Source of the DNA: Alphaproteobacteria bacterium
GTDB lineage: Bacteria; Pseudomonadota; Alphaproteobacteria; Sphingomonadales; Sphingomonadaceae
Direction: 5' to 3'
DNA: 64,000 nt
NCBI GenBank assembly: GCA_005883305.1
Contig: VBAC01000001.1
Coordinates: 1,736,001 to 1,800,000 of the forward strand
Below the pieces are notes generated by a model, which did no database searches, had not been told where the DNA came from, and saw only the letters and a list, made by a program, of their open reading frames with translations. How positions within the stretch are numbered: position 1 is the first letter of the stretch; every line of letters begins with the position of its first letter. Both the position numbers and the translations under genes were made by a program. Positions 1 through 6,477 of this stretch are shown here, in pieces.

Positions 1-650
1 GCCCGGGTCCCCCCGCCGGTCAGCACCGTCCCGTCGAGGGCGAGGATGCGTTTGAGCACCGGCACCACCCGCGGCGTTGTCGTCACCAGCGCCCGCGGCC
101 TCTCCCCGAGCCTCAGGCCGAGCCGCAAATTGTCCCACGCCGCCTGCCCGCGCCGCCATTTGGCGAGCTCGTCGCACCAGGCGAGATGGTGCTCGGGGCC
201 CCGCAGGCTCTCCGGATTGGCCGCCGAATAGAGGAAGGCCACGGCCCCGCTCGCGAAAGTGAGCCGCCGCCGGCTCGGCTCCCAGCGCATCGCGCCGCGC
301 TCCTCGGCCCGGGCCAGCGCCAGCAGCCCCGATCGCCCCTCGACCATCACCGCGCGCGCCTCGTCCGGAGTCGCGCCGACGAGGGCGATCGCCGCCTCCG
401 GATGGGCCCGCGCGAACGCGGAAACCCACTCCGCCCCGGCCCGCGTCTTGCCGAACCCTCGCCCGGCGAGCATCACCCACACGCGCCACTCGTCGTCGGG
501 GGGCGCCTGCCCCGGATGGGCCCAGCTCGGCCAGTCCGCCGCCAGCACCCGCCGCGCCGCCTCCGGCAGCGACTCCAGCGCGATGCGCCTGTCCGGGGCC
601 GGCAATCCCTCCAGCGCGGACACGGCGTGCTTGCCGACGGGAGCCTCCAC
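1..650 (-). CDS. Phage/GTA-type large terminase (TerL), partial
   Basis: The ATPase/nuclease that pumps DNA into a capsid; only the N-terminal ~216 residues are inside the window and the 3' end runs off the left edge. Translating the minus strand from a GTG at 650 gives a Walker A motif AGRGFGKTRAG at about residues 57-67 and a Walker B-like stretch HLAWCDELAKW near residue 160, in the order and spacing of TerL proteins of gene transfer agents and tailed phages. The GTG directly follows the TAA (651-653) of the upstream small-terminase-like gene, so the two are almost certainly co-translated. Resident GTA cluster versus prophage cannot be decided because the downstream portal and capsid genes are outside. 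Confidence 0.85.
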   Translation of the reverse strand, partial: MEAPVGKHAVSALEGLPAPDRRIALESLPEAARRVLAADWPSWAHPGQAPPDDEWRVWVMLAGRGFGKTRAGAEWVSAFARAHPEAAIALVGATPDEARAVMVEGRSGLLALARAEERGAMRWEPSRRRLTFASGAVAFLYSAANPESLRGPEHHLAWCDELAKWRRGQAAWDNLRLGLRLGERPRALVTTTPRVVPVLKRILALDGTVLTGGGTR

Positions 651-1622
651 TTATGCCCCCTCTCCCCTGGGGAGAGGGTTGGGGTGAGGGGTTCCGGCGT
701 CCGAGGTGGAGTCACAAACTCCGTAAACCCCCACCCTACCCTCCCCCTCGGGGGGAGGGATTTGCTCCGACTCCCGCGCCCGATGCCGCTTGATCGCCTC
801 GACCCGCCGAACGATCATCTCGGTCACCGCCTCGATCGAAGGCGGCGCCGCCGCCGGCGCCCGCCTTCCGCGCCCCCGCCTCTTTTCCTCGCGCCACTTC
901 AGGAACCGCATCGCCCCATCCATGTCGAACGGCAGCGGCCCTTCTCCCCCCTCCCTTTCAAGGGAGGGGTTGGGGGTGGGTGCGCCGAAGGCGCCCTCCT
1001 CTACCTCCCCGTCATTGCGAGGAGCGCCGGCGACGCGGCAATCCACTGGCTCGGAACTGGATCGCTTCGCTCCACTCGCAATGACGGACGCGGAATCGAC
1101 GACATTGCCCATGCTCGCAATGCGAAACTCCAGCGCCAGCTCGGCCTCCTCCAGCATCGCCTCCATCGCCGCCGCGAAGGCCGGCCATTGCCGCCGCCGG
1201 GTCCAGACCGCGCTCTCGGTGAACCCGACCGAGCGCGCAGCCGAGCGCACATTGCCGCACGCCCGAAGCGCCTCGAAGAAGCGCTCCTCCACCTCGGCGC
1301 TCCATCTTTTCTCGCCGGCGTCGACCAGCTGCAGCCGCCCCCTCTTGCCGCGCCGGATCGTCCCCGATCCGCCCGCGAACGGACCCTTTGCCTTCGAAAG
1401 CCGCAAATGCGCCGCCAGCGCCGCATCCTCCCAGTCGCGGTCCAGAGCGGGATCGTGCCGGCGTCTTTGGTCCATCAGCCGCGCCTCCACCCCGATCGCC
1501 TCGGCCGCCGCGCGCCGATTCCCCGTTTCGCGCAGCACCTTGAGGAACAGCGCCCGCTCCTCCGCGCTCAGCTTCCCGTGCCGCTCCCGCCCGCCTTCCT
1601 TCTTTCCGCCCACGTTCCGCAC
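651..1622 (-). CDS. Putative terminase small subunit, C-terminus built from repeats
   Basis: 323 codons from a GTG at 1622; the start is uncertain because several in-frame GTGs follow. Two helix-turn-helix-like units are visible, one at residues ~20-60 (LSAEERALFLKVLRETGN, then AAAEAIG) and one at ~105-145 (FFEALRACGNVRSAARSVGF), a pattern of small terminases that recognise packaging DNA. It abuts terL with no gap, which supports the role. From about residue 178 the frame runs through three translated dispersed repeats (1011-1085, 941-985, 655-760), so roughly the last 140 residues are repeat sequence and a short basic linker. The N-terminal part looks functional; the tail is probably dispensable. 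Could also be an uncharacterised HTH protein. Confidence 0.6.
   Translation of the reverse strand: MRNVGGKKEGGRERHGKLSAEERALFLKVLRETGNRRAAAEAIGVEARLMDQRRRHDPALDRDWEDAALAAHLRLSKAKGPFAGGSGTIRRGKRGRLQLVDAGEKRWSAEVEERFFEALRACGNVRSAARSVGFTESAVWTRRRQWPAFAAAMEAMLEEAELALEFRIASMGNVVDSASVIASGAKRSSSEPVDCRVAGAPRNDGEVEEGAFGAPTPNPSLEREGGEGPLPFDMDGAMRFLKWREEKRRGRGRRAPAAAPPSIEAVTEMIVRRVEAIKRHRARESEQIPPPEGEGRVGVYGVCDSTSDAGTPHPNPLPRGEGA
655..760. repeat. Dispersed palindromic repeat (GEGRVGVYG type), in frame in a gene
   Basis: C-rich and G-rich arms (ctctcccctggggagagg and ccctccccctcggggggag) enclose a short spacer. Read on the minus strand it gives the peptides PPEGEGRVGVYG and PHPNPLPRGEGA. A second copy with the same order of blocks lies at 35097-35200, where it is intergenic. 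Confidence 0.7.
941..985. repeat. Short palindromic repeat, related type
   Basis: The stretch ccctccctttcaagggaggg is an inverted repeat followed by ttgggggtggg; on the minus strand it reads PTPNPSLEREGGEGP. It resembles a half copy of the 655-760 element and is also translated in frame. Confidence 0.55.
1011..1085. repeat. Dispersed palindromic repeat (VIASGAKRS type), in frame
   Basis: Begins gtcattgcgaggagcg and ends ccactcgcaatgac, an inverted repeat with ggcaatccactgg in the middle. It is the same family as the element at 53807-53885 but lies inside an open frame, adding about 25 codons to the small-terminase-like gene. Confidence 0.7.
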
Positions 1623-1624
1623 CC

Positions 1625-1649
1625 GTTCCCCGATTCGCCCATGGGGAAC
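1625..1649 (-). promoter_or_regulatory. Candidate operator/hairpin before the packaging genes
   Basis: A 7-bp inverted repeat, GTTCCCC...GGGGAAC with an 11-nt spacer, ends three bases upstream of the GTG of the small-terminase-like gene. A TTGACT hexamer lies about 20 bp further upstream on the minus strand (near 1668-1673). It may be a repressor site or an RNA hairpin that masks the ribosome binding site. Seen as sequence only; function is a guess. Confidence 0.3.
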
Positions 1650-1771
1650 AAAGCCAGATCATTTCCTGCAAGTCAAGAGGGTGAACCAAATAGGATTGGA
1701 TATTTATAGATCCTCGTCCGCGCAAAGCGGGTCCCAGCTCCAAAGCGTCACCTTGCGGAGGTTCCCAGCCG

Positions 1772-2194
1772 TCAGCCCGAAGTCGTTCCTTCGCCAATGA
1801 TCCGCGCCTCGCGCACATAGCCGAACGCGCCCGCGCCCGACCACGCAGATCCGTCGGGATAGCGAAGCTCGATGCCCGCGAGGTCGCGCTCGTCCGCCAG
1901 CCGCATGTTCACGCCGGTCAGGTCCTGCCCGAACCGCGCGACGATCTCCGCGGTCAAGGTGAAGTGCGTCGTCACCCCGCATCTCCCGCAAAAATGGATT
2001 TCCGCGCCGGGATCGGCCTTGTCGGCCCGGCGATAGGTGCTGGTCGCCCCCTGGACGCCGACCATCGCCGACGGGAAATAGCCCCACAGCGCGCCCGTCT
2101 TGCGGCACAGGGTGCAGTTGCATTCGTGGATATAATCGGGCCGCCGTTCGATGGTCAGGCGAACGAGGCCGCAGTGGCAGGAGAGATCGAGCAT
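1772..2194 (-). CDS. GFA-family (glutathione-dependent formaldehyde-activating-like) protein
   Basis: 140 residues with the zinc-binding cysteines of the GFA fold: CHCG at residues 6-9, CNCTLCRK around 25-32 and CGRCG around 70-74. The family covers GSH-formaldehyde adduct enzymes and many small zinc proteins of unknown substrate, so the chemistry is not fixed by sequence. The start at 2194 (MLDLSCHCG) is chosen because the reading frame upstream encodes a low-complexity repeat-like stretch (NVRDGSKAEM) typical of dispersed intergenic sequence rather than of the domain. Stands alone between the packaging genes and a small lipoprotein gene. Confidence 0.8.
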   Translation of the reverse strand: MLDLSCHCGLVRLTIERRPDYIHECNCTLCRKTGALWGYFPSAMVGVQGATSTYRRADKADPGAEIHFCGRCGVTTHFTLTAEIVARFGQDLTGVNMRLADERDLAGIELRYPDGSAWSGAGAFGYVREARIIGEGTTSG

Positions 2195-2299
2195 AAGGGC
2201 ATGATATCGCGAGGCCGCTCGCCCGTCAGCCGCCATTTCCGCTTTCGACCCATCGCGGACGTTCGCCAGCCGCATCTATCTCGGGCTGGGCAGTTGGCC

Positions 2300-2746
2300 T
2301 CACCCCGAGAACGAGACGTAGTTGCCCGACACGAAAAGGAAGCGGTCTCCGATGCCGCCGCTCCAATGCGAGTAAGCGACGCCCGCAGCAGCCGCTACTC
2401 CACAGAAGGTAGTCACCTGTGTTCGAAGGGCCTGCGCCGTCAGGGCCGACGTCACCGTTACGTCGGTGCAGTTCCCCAACTCTGCGATGTGGCGCTCGAA
2501 TGAGAAGCCGCGCGCTGTCAGAAGTCTTTCGGCTATGGCAAGCCGGTCATCATGGGTGCTGCAAAACGTGTGCTTTAGCTCGACCATCCCGCTCCGATAG
2601 GCTCCGCTGTCTGTAACCTGTTTCACAGCGCGCAAACTTGGCTCGATATTGTCCGAGAAGCAGCGCGGGAGAGTTTCGGAATGATAACTACAGGCCATAA
2701 CCAAGCACCCCGCAATAGCCATTGTCGAGAGGCGATGTGCTTTCAT
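2300..2746 (-). CDS. Small putative lipoprotein, unknown function
   Basis: 148 codons from an ATG at 2746. The N-terminus (MKAHRLSTMAIAGCLVMAC) looks like a short lipoprotein signal with Cys at residue 19 as a possible lipidation site. The mature part has several further cysteines (Cys 28, and in FCSTH, NCTDV, FCGV) that could form disulfides in the periplasm. No strong ribosome binding site precedes the ATG, so the start and even expression are uncertain. I do not recognise a family. Upstream DNA (2747-2825) carries a repeat-like stretch (MSAMGGNLTL in translation) of a kind common between sphingomonad genes. Confidence 0.45.
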   Translation of the reverse strand: MKAHRLSTMAIAGCLVMACSYHSETLPRCFSDNIEPSLRAVKQVTDSGAYRSGMVELKHTFCSTHDDRLAIAERLLTARGFSFERHIAELGNCTDVTVTSALTAQALRTQVTTFCGVAAAAGVAYSHWSGGIGDRFLFVSGNYVSFSG

Positions 2747-2833
2747 TTCGCGGAGGGTATTGCGTGATATGCATTGCGGCAAGGTCAGGTTTCCACCCAT
2801 TGCGGACATTCGCTGGTGGGTTAGGATCGCAGG

Positions 2834-3178
2834 ATGAGCGGCTTCAAAGCGGCGGCGAAAATGCTGGTGGCGGGAGCGGCCCTGGCCCTCGCTCCATCGG
2901 TCCACGCCTCGCCGGTCAGGACCGGCGGAGCGGCTTGCGCGGTGGCGAAGGCGCGCGTGGCCGCACGTCTTCACCGCCCTGTATCCAGCATCCCGTTTTG
3001 CGAGCCTCTCAGGGCAGCCGCCAGCCCGCGCGGCTACTACATTCTCGCGCTGCGCGGTCGGTGCAGGGAGGAAATCTGCGGCAGCACCCTGATCGGCTGG
3101 TATGCTGTCCGGAAACGCACCGGTGGCGTGTTCGAGTGGGACGTGGCCCACGACAGGCTCGGGGGCCTAATCGGCTAG
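2834..3178 (+). CDS. Small exported protein, unknown function
   Basis: 114 residues preceded by AGGATCGCAGG. Residues 1-25 form a clear Sec signal peptide (KMLVAGAALALAPSVHA). The mature part has four cysteines (AACAVAK, PFCEPL, RGRCREEIC) and a central GYYILALRG segment, so a small disulfide-bonded periplasmic protein is likely. The last codons overlap, on the opposite strand, the end of the duplicated queA tail. No family recognised. Confidence 0.5.
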   Translation: MSGFKAAAKMLVAGAALALAPSVHASPVRTGGAACAVAKARVAARLHRPVSSIPFCEPLRAAASPRGYYILALRGRCREEICGSTLIGWYAVRKRTGGVFEWDVAHDRLGGLIG

Positions 3179-3235
3179 CAACAGGCTCGCATCCCCATAG
3201 GAATGGAAGCGATACCCCGCCGGAATCGCCTGCCT
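3167..3235 (-). pseudogene. Duplicated 3' end of queA (remnant)
   Basis: Minus-strand translation gives [21 protein letters not shown] and a stop, matching the QueA C-terminus [20 protein letters not shown]. It starts immediately after the vapC stop codon (3236). The DNA is a ~55-bp imperfect direct repeat of the true queA end near 3944-3998. It marks a rearrangement in which vapBC came to lie behind queA and left, or brought, a second queA tail. Confidence 0.75.
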
Positions 3236-3622
3236 TCAGTCCCCGGCGACGATTACCTCCGCGCCGATGTCGAGTGACGACCATCCTCGGTCGGCAGTCA
3301 CCGCCGGCAGTCCGCGCGCCATCGCCAGCGCCAAGCAAGCCCGGTCGCCAAGCGACAGGCCGAGGCTCTTCGTCGCTCCACGCAGCTTGCCCGCCGCCAT
3401 CGCCTGCGCCTCATCGAGCGGGATGACGGGCAGACCGAGCCTCGCGACGTTCCGGTCGATATCTTCGTCGGGCGCGCCGCGCTCCTGCAGCTTCGCCACG
3501 ACTTCGGCCAGATTGACCGTCCCGATCATCGCGCTCGGCAGGAATTCCCGAACTTTCTCCGCTCCGCGTTCATCGAGCATGACCGCCAGCAGCGCCGACG
3601 CGTCGAGCACATGCTCACTCAC
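3236..3622 (-). CDS. vapC: PIN-domain toxin, VapC family
   Basis: 128-residue PIN-domain ribonuclease, toxin of a type II pair. The acidic residues expected to bind Mg2+ are in place: Asp in VLDASALLAV (near residue 7), Glu in VNLAEVV (~38), Asp in SLGDRACLAL (~93) and Asp in VTADRGW (~110). It starts with a GTG at 3622 and overlaps the antitoxin gene by 8 bp, so translation is coupled to the antitoxin. VapC enzymes usually cleave tRNA or rRNA; the target here is unknown. The module lies exactly between the duplicated and the true queA 3' ends. Confidence 0.88.
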   Translation of the reverse strand: MSEHVLDASALLAVMLDERGAEKVREFLPSAMIGTVNLAEVVAKLQERGAPDEDIDRNVARLGLPVIPLDEAQAMAAGKLRGATKSLGLSLGDRACLALAMARGLPAVTADRGWSSLDIGAEVIVAGD

Positions 3623-3863
3623 GCTTCGCCTCCGCGCGGCGGTCGGCGATCAGTTCCTCGGAAAGCGATACGCCCTCCGGAATATATTGACGCAAGCTCG
3701 CCGTTATCTCGGCCAGCACGTCGCGATAGGGGCGCACCCTGAGCTCGCCCCTCACCGTTTCCATGATGACCGCGTCGCCGTCCTTGAGGCCCAGCTCGCG
3801 CCGCACCCGCGCCGGGATCTGAAGCCGCCCGCCGCTCACCAGTCGTCCGCGTTCCGCACTCAT
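3615..3863 (-). CDS. vapB: AbrB/MazE-type antitoxin partner of VapC
   Basis: 82 residues from the ATG at 3863, with a good ribosome binding site (GGGGAG, 7 nt spacing); the open frame continues upstream but lacks a comparable site. The N-terminus carries the swapped-hairpin AbrB motif: GRLVSGGRLQIPARVRRELGL followed by KDGDAVIME. The C-terminal ~35 residues (YIPEGVSLSEELIADRRAEA) should wrap the toxin. Such antitoxins repress their own operon; the AT-rich stretch at 3896-3916 with TACA/TGTA ends is a possible operator but is not a strong palindrome. Confidence 0.85.
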   Translation of the reverse strand: MSAERGRLVSGGRLQIPARVRRELGLKDGDAVIMETVRGELRVRPYRDVLAEITASLRQYIPEGVSLSEELIADRRAEAKRE

Positions 3864-3932
3864 TGCGAAGCTCCCCGCTACAGACCGCGATACCATACAA
3901 CTTCTGAAATTCTGTAGCAAATGGACGACCTG

Positions 3933-4961
3933 TCATGTAGGCAGCAGCAGGCTCGCATCACCGTAGGAATAGAAGCGATACCCCGCCCGAATCGCATGGG
4001 CGTAGGCGGCCTGCATCGTCTCCAGCCCCATCAGCGCCGAGACGAGCATGAACAGCGTCGATCGCGGCAAATGGAAATTGGTGACCAGGCCGTCGATCGC
4101 CCGGAAGCGGTAGCCGGGGGTGATGAAGATCGCCGTGTCGCCCTCGAACGGCCGCACCCGCCCGGCCTCGTCAGCCGCGCTTTCCAGCAGCCGAAGCGAG
4201 GTGGTGCCGACGGCGGCGATCCGCCCGCCCGCGGCGCGCGCGGCGTTGAGCCGCTCGGCGGTGGCGGCGTCGATCCGGCCCCATTCGGCGTGCATCCGGT
4301 GGTCCGCCGTATCCTCGGCCTTGACCGGGAGGAAGGTGCCGGCGCCGACGTGGAGCGTCAGGGTCTCGTGCGCGATTCCCGCCTCGGCCAGCGCGGCCAT
4401 CAGCGCGGGCGTGAAGTGCAGCGCCGCGGTCGGCGCCGCCACTGCCCCCTCCGCCCTGGCGAACATCGTCTGGTAATCCTCGCGGTCCCGCTCGTCCGCT
4501 TCGCGCTTGCCGGCGATGTAAGGCGGCAGCGGCATCCTTCCCGCGCGCTCGAGCAGCAGCTCGACCGGCTCTTCGCCGGCGAAGGTGAGAAGGAAGGATC
4601 CGTCCTCCCCCCGCTCGCCCGCAACCGCCGCCACCCCCGCGCCGAAATCGATCCGGTCGCCGTCGCGGAGCCTTTTGGCGTTGCGGACGAAGGCGCGCCA
4701 GGCTCGCGGCCCCTCGCGCTTGTGCAATGTGGCGCCGATCCGCGCCTCTCCCCGCCGCCCTTCGAGCTGGGCGGGAACGACCCGCGTGTCGTTGAACACC
4801 AGCACGTCGCCGCGCCGCAGCAGCCGCGGCAGGTCGGTCACGGCACGATCGGAGACGTCTTCGCCGGTCACCGCGAGCAGCCGCGCCGAATCGCGCGGGC
4901 TGGCGGGCCTCAGCGCGATCCGCTCTGCGGGAAGGTCGAAGTCGAACAGATCAACGCGCAT
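3933..4961 (-). CDS. queA: S-adenosylmethionine:tRNA ribosyltransferase-isomerase
   Basis: Cytosolic enzyme that moves the ribosyl part of SAM onto preQ1 in tRNA to give epoxyqueuosine. 342 residues from [11 protein letters not shown], the usual QueA N-terminus; the longer frame upstream is not conserved-looking. Family motifs include [30 protein letters not shown], and [17 protein letters not shown] before the C-terminal [17 protein letters not shown]. In related genomes queA normally follows the PPIase/coaD genes and precedes tgt. Here the Rhs island separates it from the PPIase, and vapBC stands where tgt would be expected. The gene itself is intact. Confidence 0.97.
   Translation of the reverse strand: MRVDLFDFDLPAERIALRPASPRDSARLLAVTGEDVSDRAVTDLPRLLRRGDVLVFNDTRVVPAQLEGRRGEARIGATLHKREGPRAWRAFVRNAKRLRDGDRIDFGAGVAAVAGERGEDGSFLLTFAGEEPVELLLERAGRMPLPPYIAGKREADERDREDYQTMFARAEGAVAAPTAALHFTPALMAALAEAGIAHETLTLHVGAGTFLPVKAEDTADHRMHAEWGRIDAATAERLNAARAAGGRIAAVGTTSLRLLESAADEAGRVRPFEGDTAIFITPGYRFRAIDGLVTNFHLPRSTLFMLVSALMGLETMQAAYAHAIRAGYRFYSYGDASLLLPT
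3944..3998 (-). repeat. Direct-repeat partner of the queA tail remnant
   Basis: The end of queA (caggctcgcatcaccgtagg and onwards) repeats at about 3180-3232 in the same orientation with six or so mismatches over ~55 bp. The two copies bracket the vapBC pair. Confidence 0.7.
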
Positions 4962-5070
4962 GGCGTGGTGTCCGATCATCCTGGGCTTGCCGAAGGACGC
5001 GCATGGAAACGGCCCTAGCGGCCATCGCGGTCGTTGCGAAGGCAATCCCCGTTCGCCTTGACGCCCCCCG

Positions 5071-5337
5071 GGAATCGAAGCGCTGGTAATGCGCGCCGCC
5101 CGAATCGGCATGATAGACCTGGAGGAAGCGCCCGAACGGATCGTAGACGATCAGGGAAGAGGACGGCCCTCCGACAGGCGATTTTTGCGACGTATAGGTA
5201 AAATTCAACGTCGGCAGGCCCGTCACGGACGACTGCGAAAGATTGCCGCGGCCATCGTAGGAAAGCTCGGCCGGCCCGCTGTCGCTGTACCGGTTGAGCC
5301 CGTCGGTAATGTAGCTTCGGTTGAACGCGTAATGGCC
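5071..5337 (-). pseudogene. Rhs/YD-repeat core fragment (B type)
   Basis: Reads GHYAFNRSYITDGLNRYS to HYQRFDS, almost the same as residues encoded at about 15330-15585 in the large single-gene Rhs protein. It has no start and stops making sense after RFDS, so it is a relic. Within it TSQKSPVGGPSSS replaces TSQNRLSAGPSSS because a one-base insertion in the A run is compensated by a nearby one-base loss, which leaves the frame open. It is the outermost piece of the Rhs island, next to queA. Confidence 0.75.
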
Positions 5338-5372
5338 GGCCAGATGCGCTCCGCCGGAGGTCGCGCCATTCT

Positions 5373-5777
5373 TTACGTGCACGCCCGCTTGCGCGCGATT
5401 AGAATCTGCCTGTCGATCGTGTCGATCTCGAGCCTATCCCAAGCCCGCCCCTGAAACCGGAGCAGGTCGGCAAGGCCGGGGACGCGAGTCAGCTGCCAGC
5501 CTCCATGTCGCGCACGATTCAGCCTGAGACGCTCGTGGGGTGCGACCGCGAAACCGGTCTTGTCGGTCCAAATATGATAGGTCATGCTGTCGCCGCCAGG
5601 CAATCGCAAGTTATCGGGCGTCAACTCCATCACGATGGTATTGTCGATGTAATAACAGCCCAACGCATCCCCACGCCTCGACTCATCGAAGGCGGGCCTA
5701 AAGACTGAAAACCCAAGCGTGATCGCGATCATAATGGCCGCGACGGCGAGGATGAACGCATATCGGAGGATTCTCAT
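5373..5777 (-). CDS. Small membrane-anchored protein, possible orphan immunity protein
   Basis: 134 residues: an N-terminal transmembrane helix (residues ~4-26, LRYAFILAVAAIMIAITLGF), then a soluble periplasmic domain with CYYIDNTIVMELTP and TYHIWTDKTGF. It starts with an ATGA overlap on the stop of the Rhs core fragment upstream, the same arrangement as the toxin/immunity junctions elsewhere in this island. That position, not any recognised family, is why an immunity role is proposed. Base composition is closer to average than that of some other immunity candidates. Could equally be an unrelated hypothetical. Confidence 0.5.
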   Translation of the reverse strand: MRILRYAFILAVAAIMIAITLGFSVFRPAFDESRRGDALGCYYIDNTIVMELTPDNLRLPGGDSMTYHIWTDKTGFAVAPHERLRLNRARHGGWQLTRVPGLADLLRFQGRAWDRLEIDTIDRQILIARKRACT

Positions 5778-6080
5778 ATCAGCCGCCGGCCGTCGTTGCT
5801 CGCGGCCGGGATGCCGTATTCGTCGTAGCGGTTGATCTGGATCGCGCCCGCGGCGTTGGGGATGGCGACGATCGAGCCCTGGTGGTCGGGGTGGAAGTAG
5901 AGCGGGATGGCGAGCGTCGCGCCGTCATAGCCGAACACCGGAACGTCGGCGCCGTCCCAGTGGACGTAGCGCGCGGTCATCGCGCCCGTGCCGTCATATT
6001 CGGCGACCAAAGCGTCGCCATCGTAGAGGAACCGCCGGATCGCCCCCGCGGCGCTCGTCACCTGCGACAGGCGCCACGAC
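5774..6080 (-). pseudogene. Rhs/YD-repeat core fragment (A type)
   Basis: Reads RLSQVTSAAGAIRRFLYDG to [13 protein letters not shown], matching the core of the split Rhs toxin encoded at about 7170-7450, then ends in a short divergent tail (DGRRLI) and a stop that overlaps the next gene's ATG. The DPIG...DPSG end of the core and the toxin tip are missing, so this is a deletion remnant of a former orphan cassette whose immunity-like gene at 5373-5777 remains. Confidence 0.75.
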
Positions 6081-6115
6081 GCTTCGCAGCTCTTTTCAAA
6101 TTCCTATAATAAGGA

Positions 6116-6472
6116 TTATTCCTCTGGATCAGAAAATCCTTCTATATGACCGTTCTCGGCAAAGAAGATGAATTGGAATATTATATGCTCCAATTTTTTT
6201 ACATCTCCCGTGCCGATAAATTTCGTTCCGTCGACCCTAATATCTATCCAGTCGGACTCAGATGAAGTCCGTTCGGCCCTTGAGTGGCAGATTCCTTCGA
6301 GATTGGTGTCGGAGAGGTCGACCTCAAGAAGCCATCCCGGATTATCCAGAGTATCGATCTTTATGCCGAACTGGTGCTCCCAGTCGCCATTGCACTGATC
6401 CTCATACCACTGCCTTAGCTTGGAAAGAGGGGCGTCTAAGCTCCCACCGCTCTGCGGGGGCGTCTGCTCCAT
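6116..6472 (-). CDS. Imm53-family immunity protein
   Basis: 118 residues with the hallmark stretch QWYEDQCNGDWEHQFGIKI followed by TLDNPGWLLEVDLSDT, which I recognise as the Imm53 family of polymorphic-toxin immunity proteins. It should bind and neutralise the C-terminal toxin of the Rhs protein whose stop codon (6478) lies 5 bp upstream. The ribosome binding site AAGGTAGG overlaps the end of the toxin gene. Acidic overall, as expected for an inhibitor of a basic nuclease-like tip. No signal peptide, so it acts in the cytoplasm. Confidence 0.8.
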   Translation of the reverse strand: MEQTPPQSGGSLDAPLSKLRQWYEDQCNGDWEHQFGIKIDTLDNPGWLLEVDLSDTNLEGICHSRAERTSSESDWIDIRVDGTKFIGTGDVKKLEHIIFQFIFFAENGHIEGFSDPEE

Positions 6473-6477
6473 AATGC

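Noticed and set aside
186-1709. A 507-codon plus-strand frame at the left end
   Set aside because: Lies opposite the terminase genes, whose Walker motifs and helix-turn-helix units are clear; the plus frame is Pro/Arg-rich without features.
3896-3916. Strong palindromic operator for vapBC
   Set aside because: Only the outer TACA/TGTA bases match; the inner part is not symmetrical, so it is mentioned with the antitoxin but not claimed as a site.
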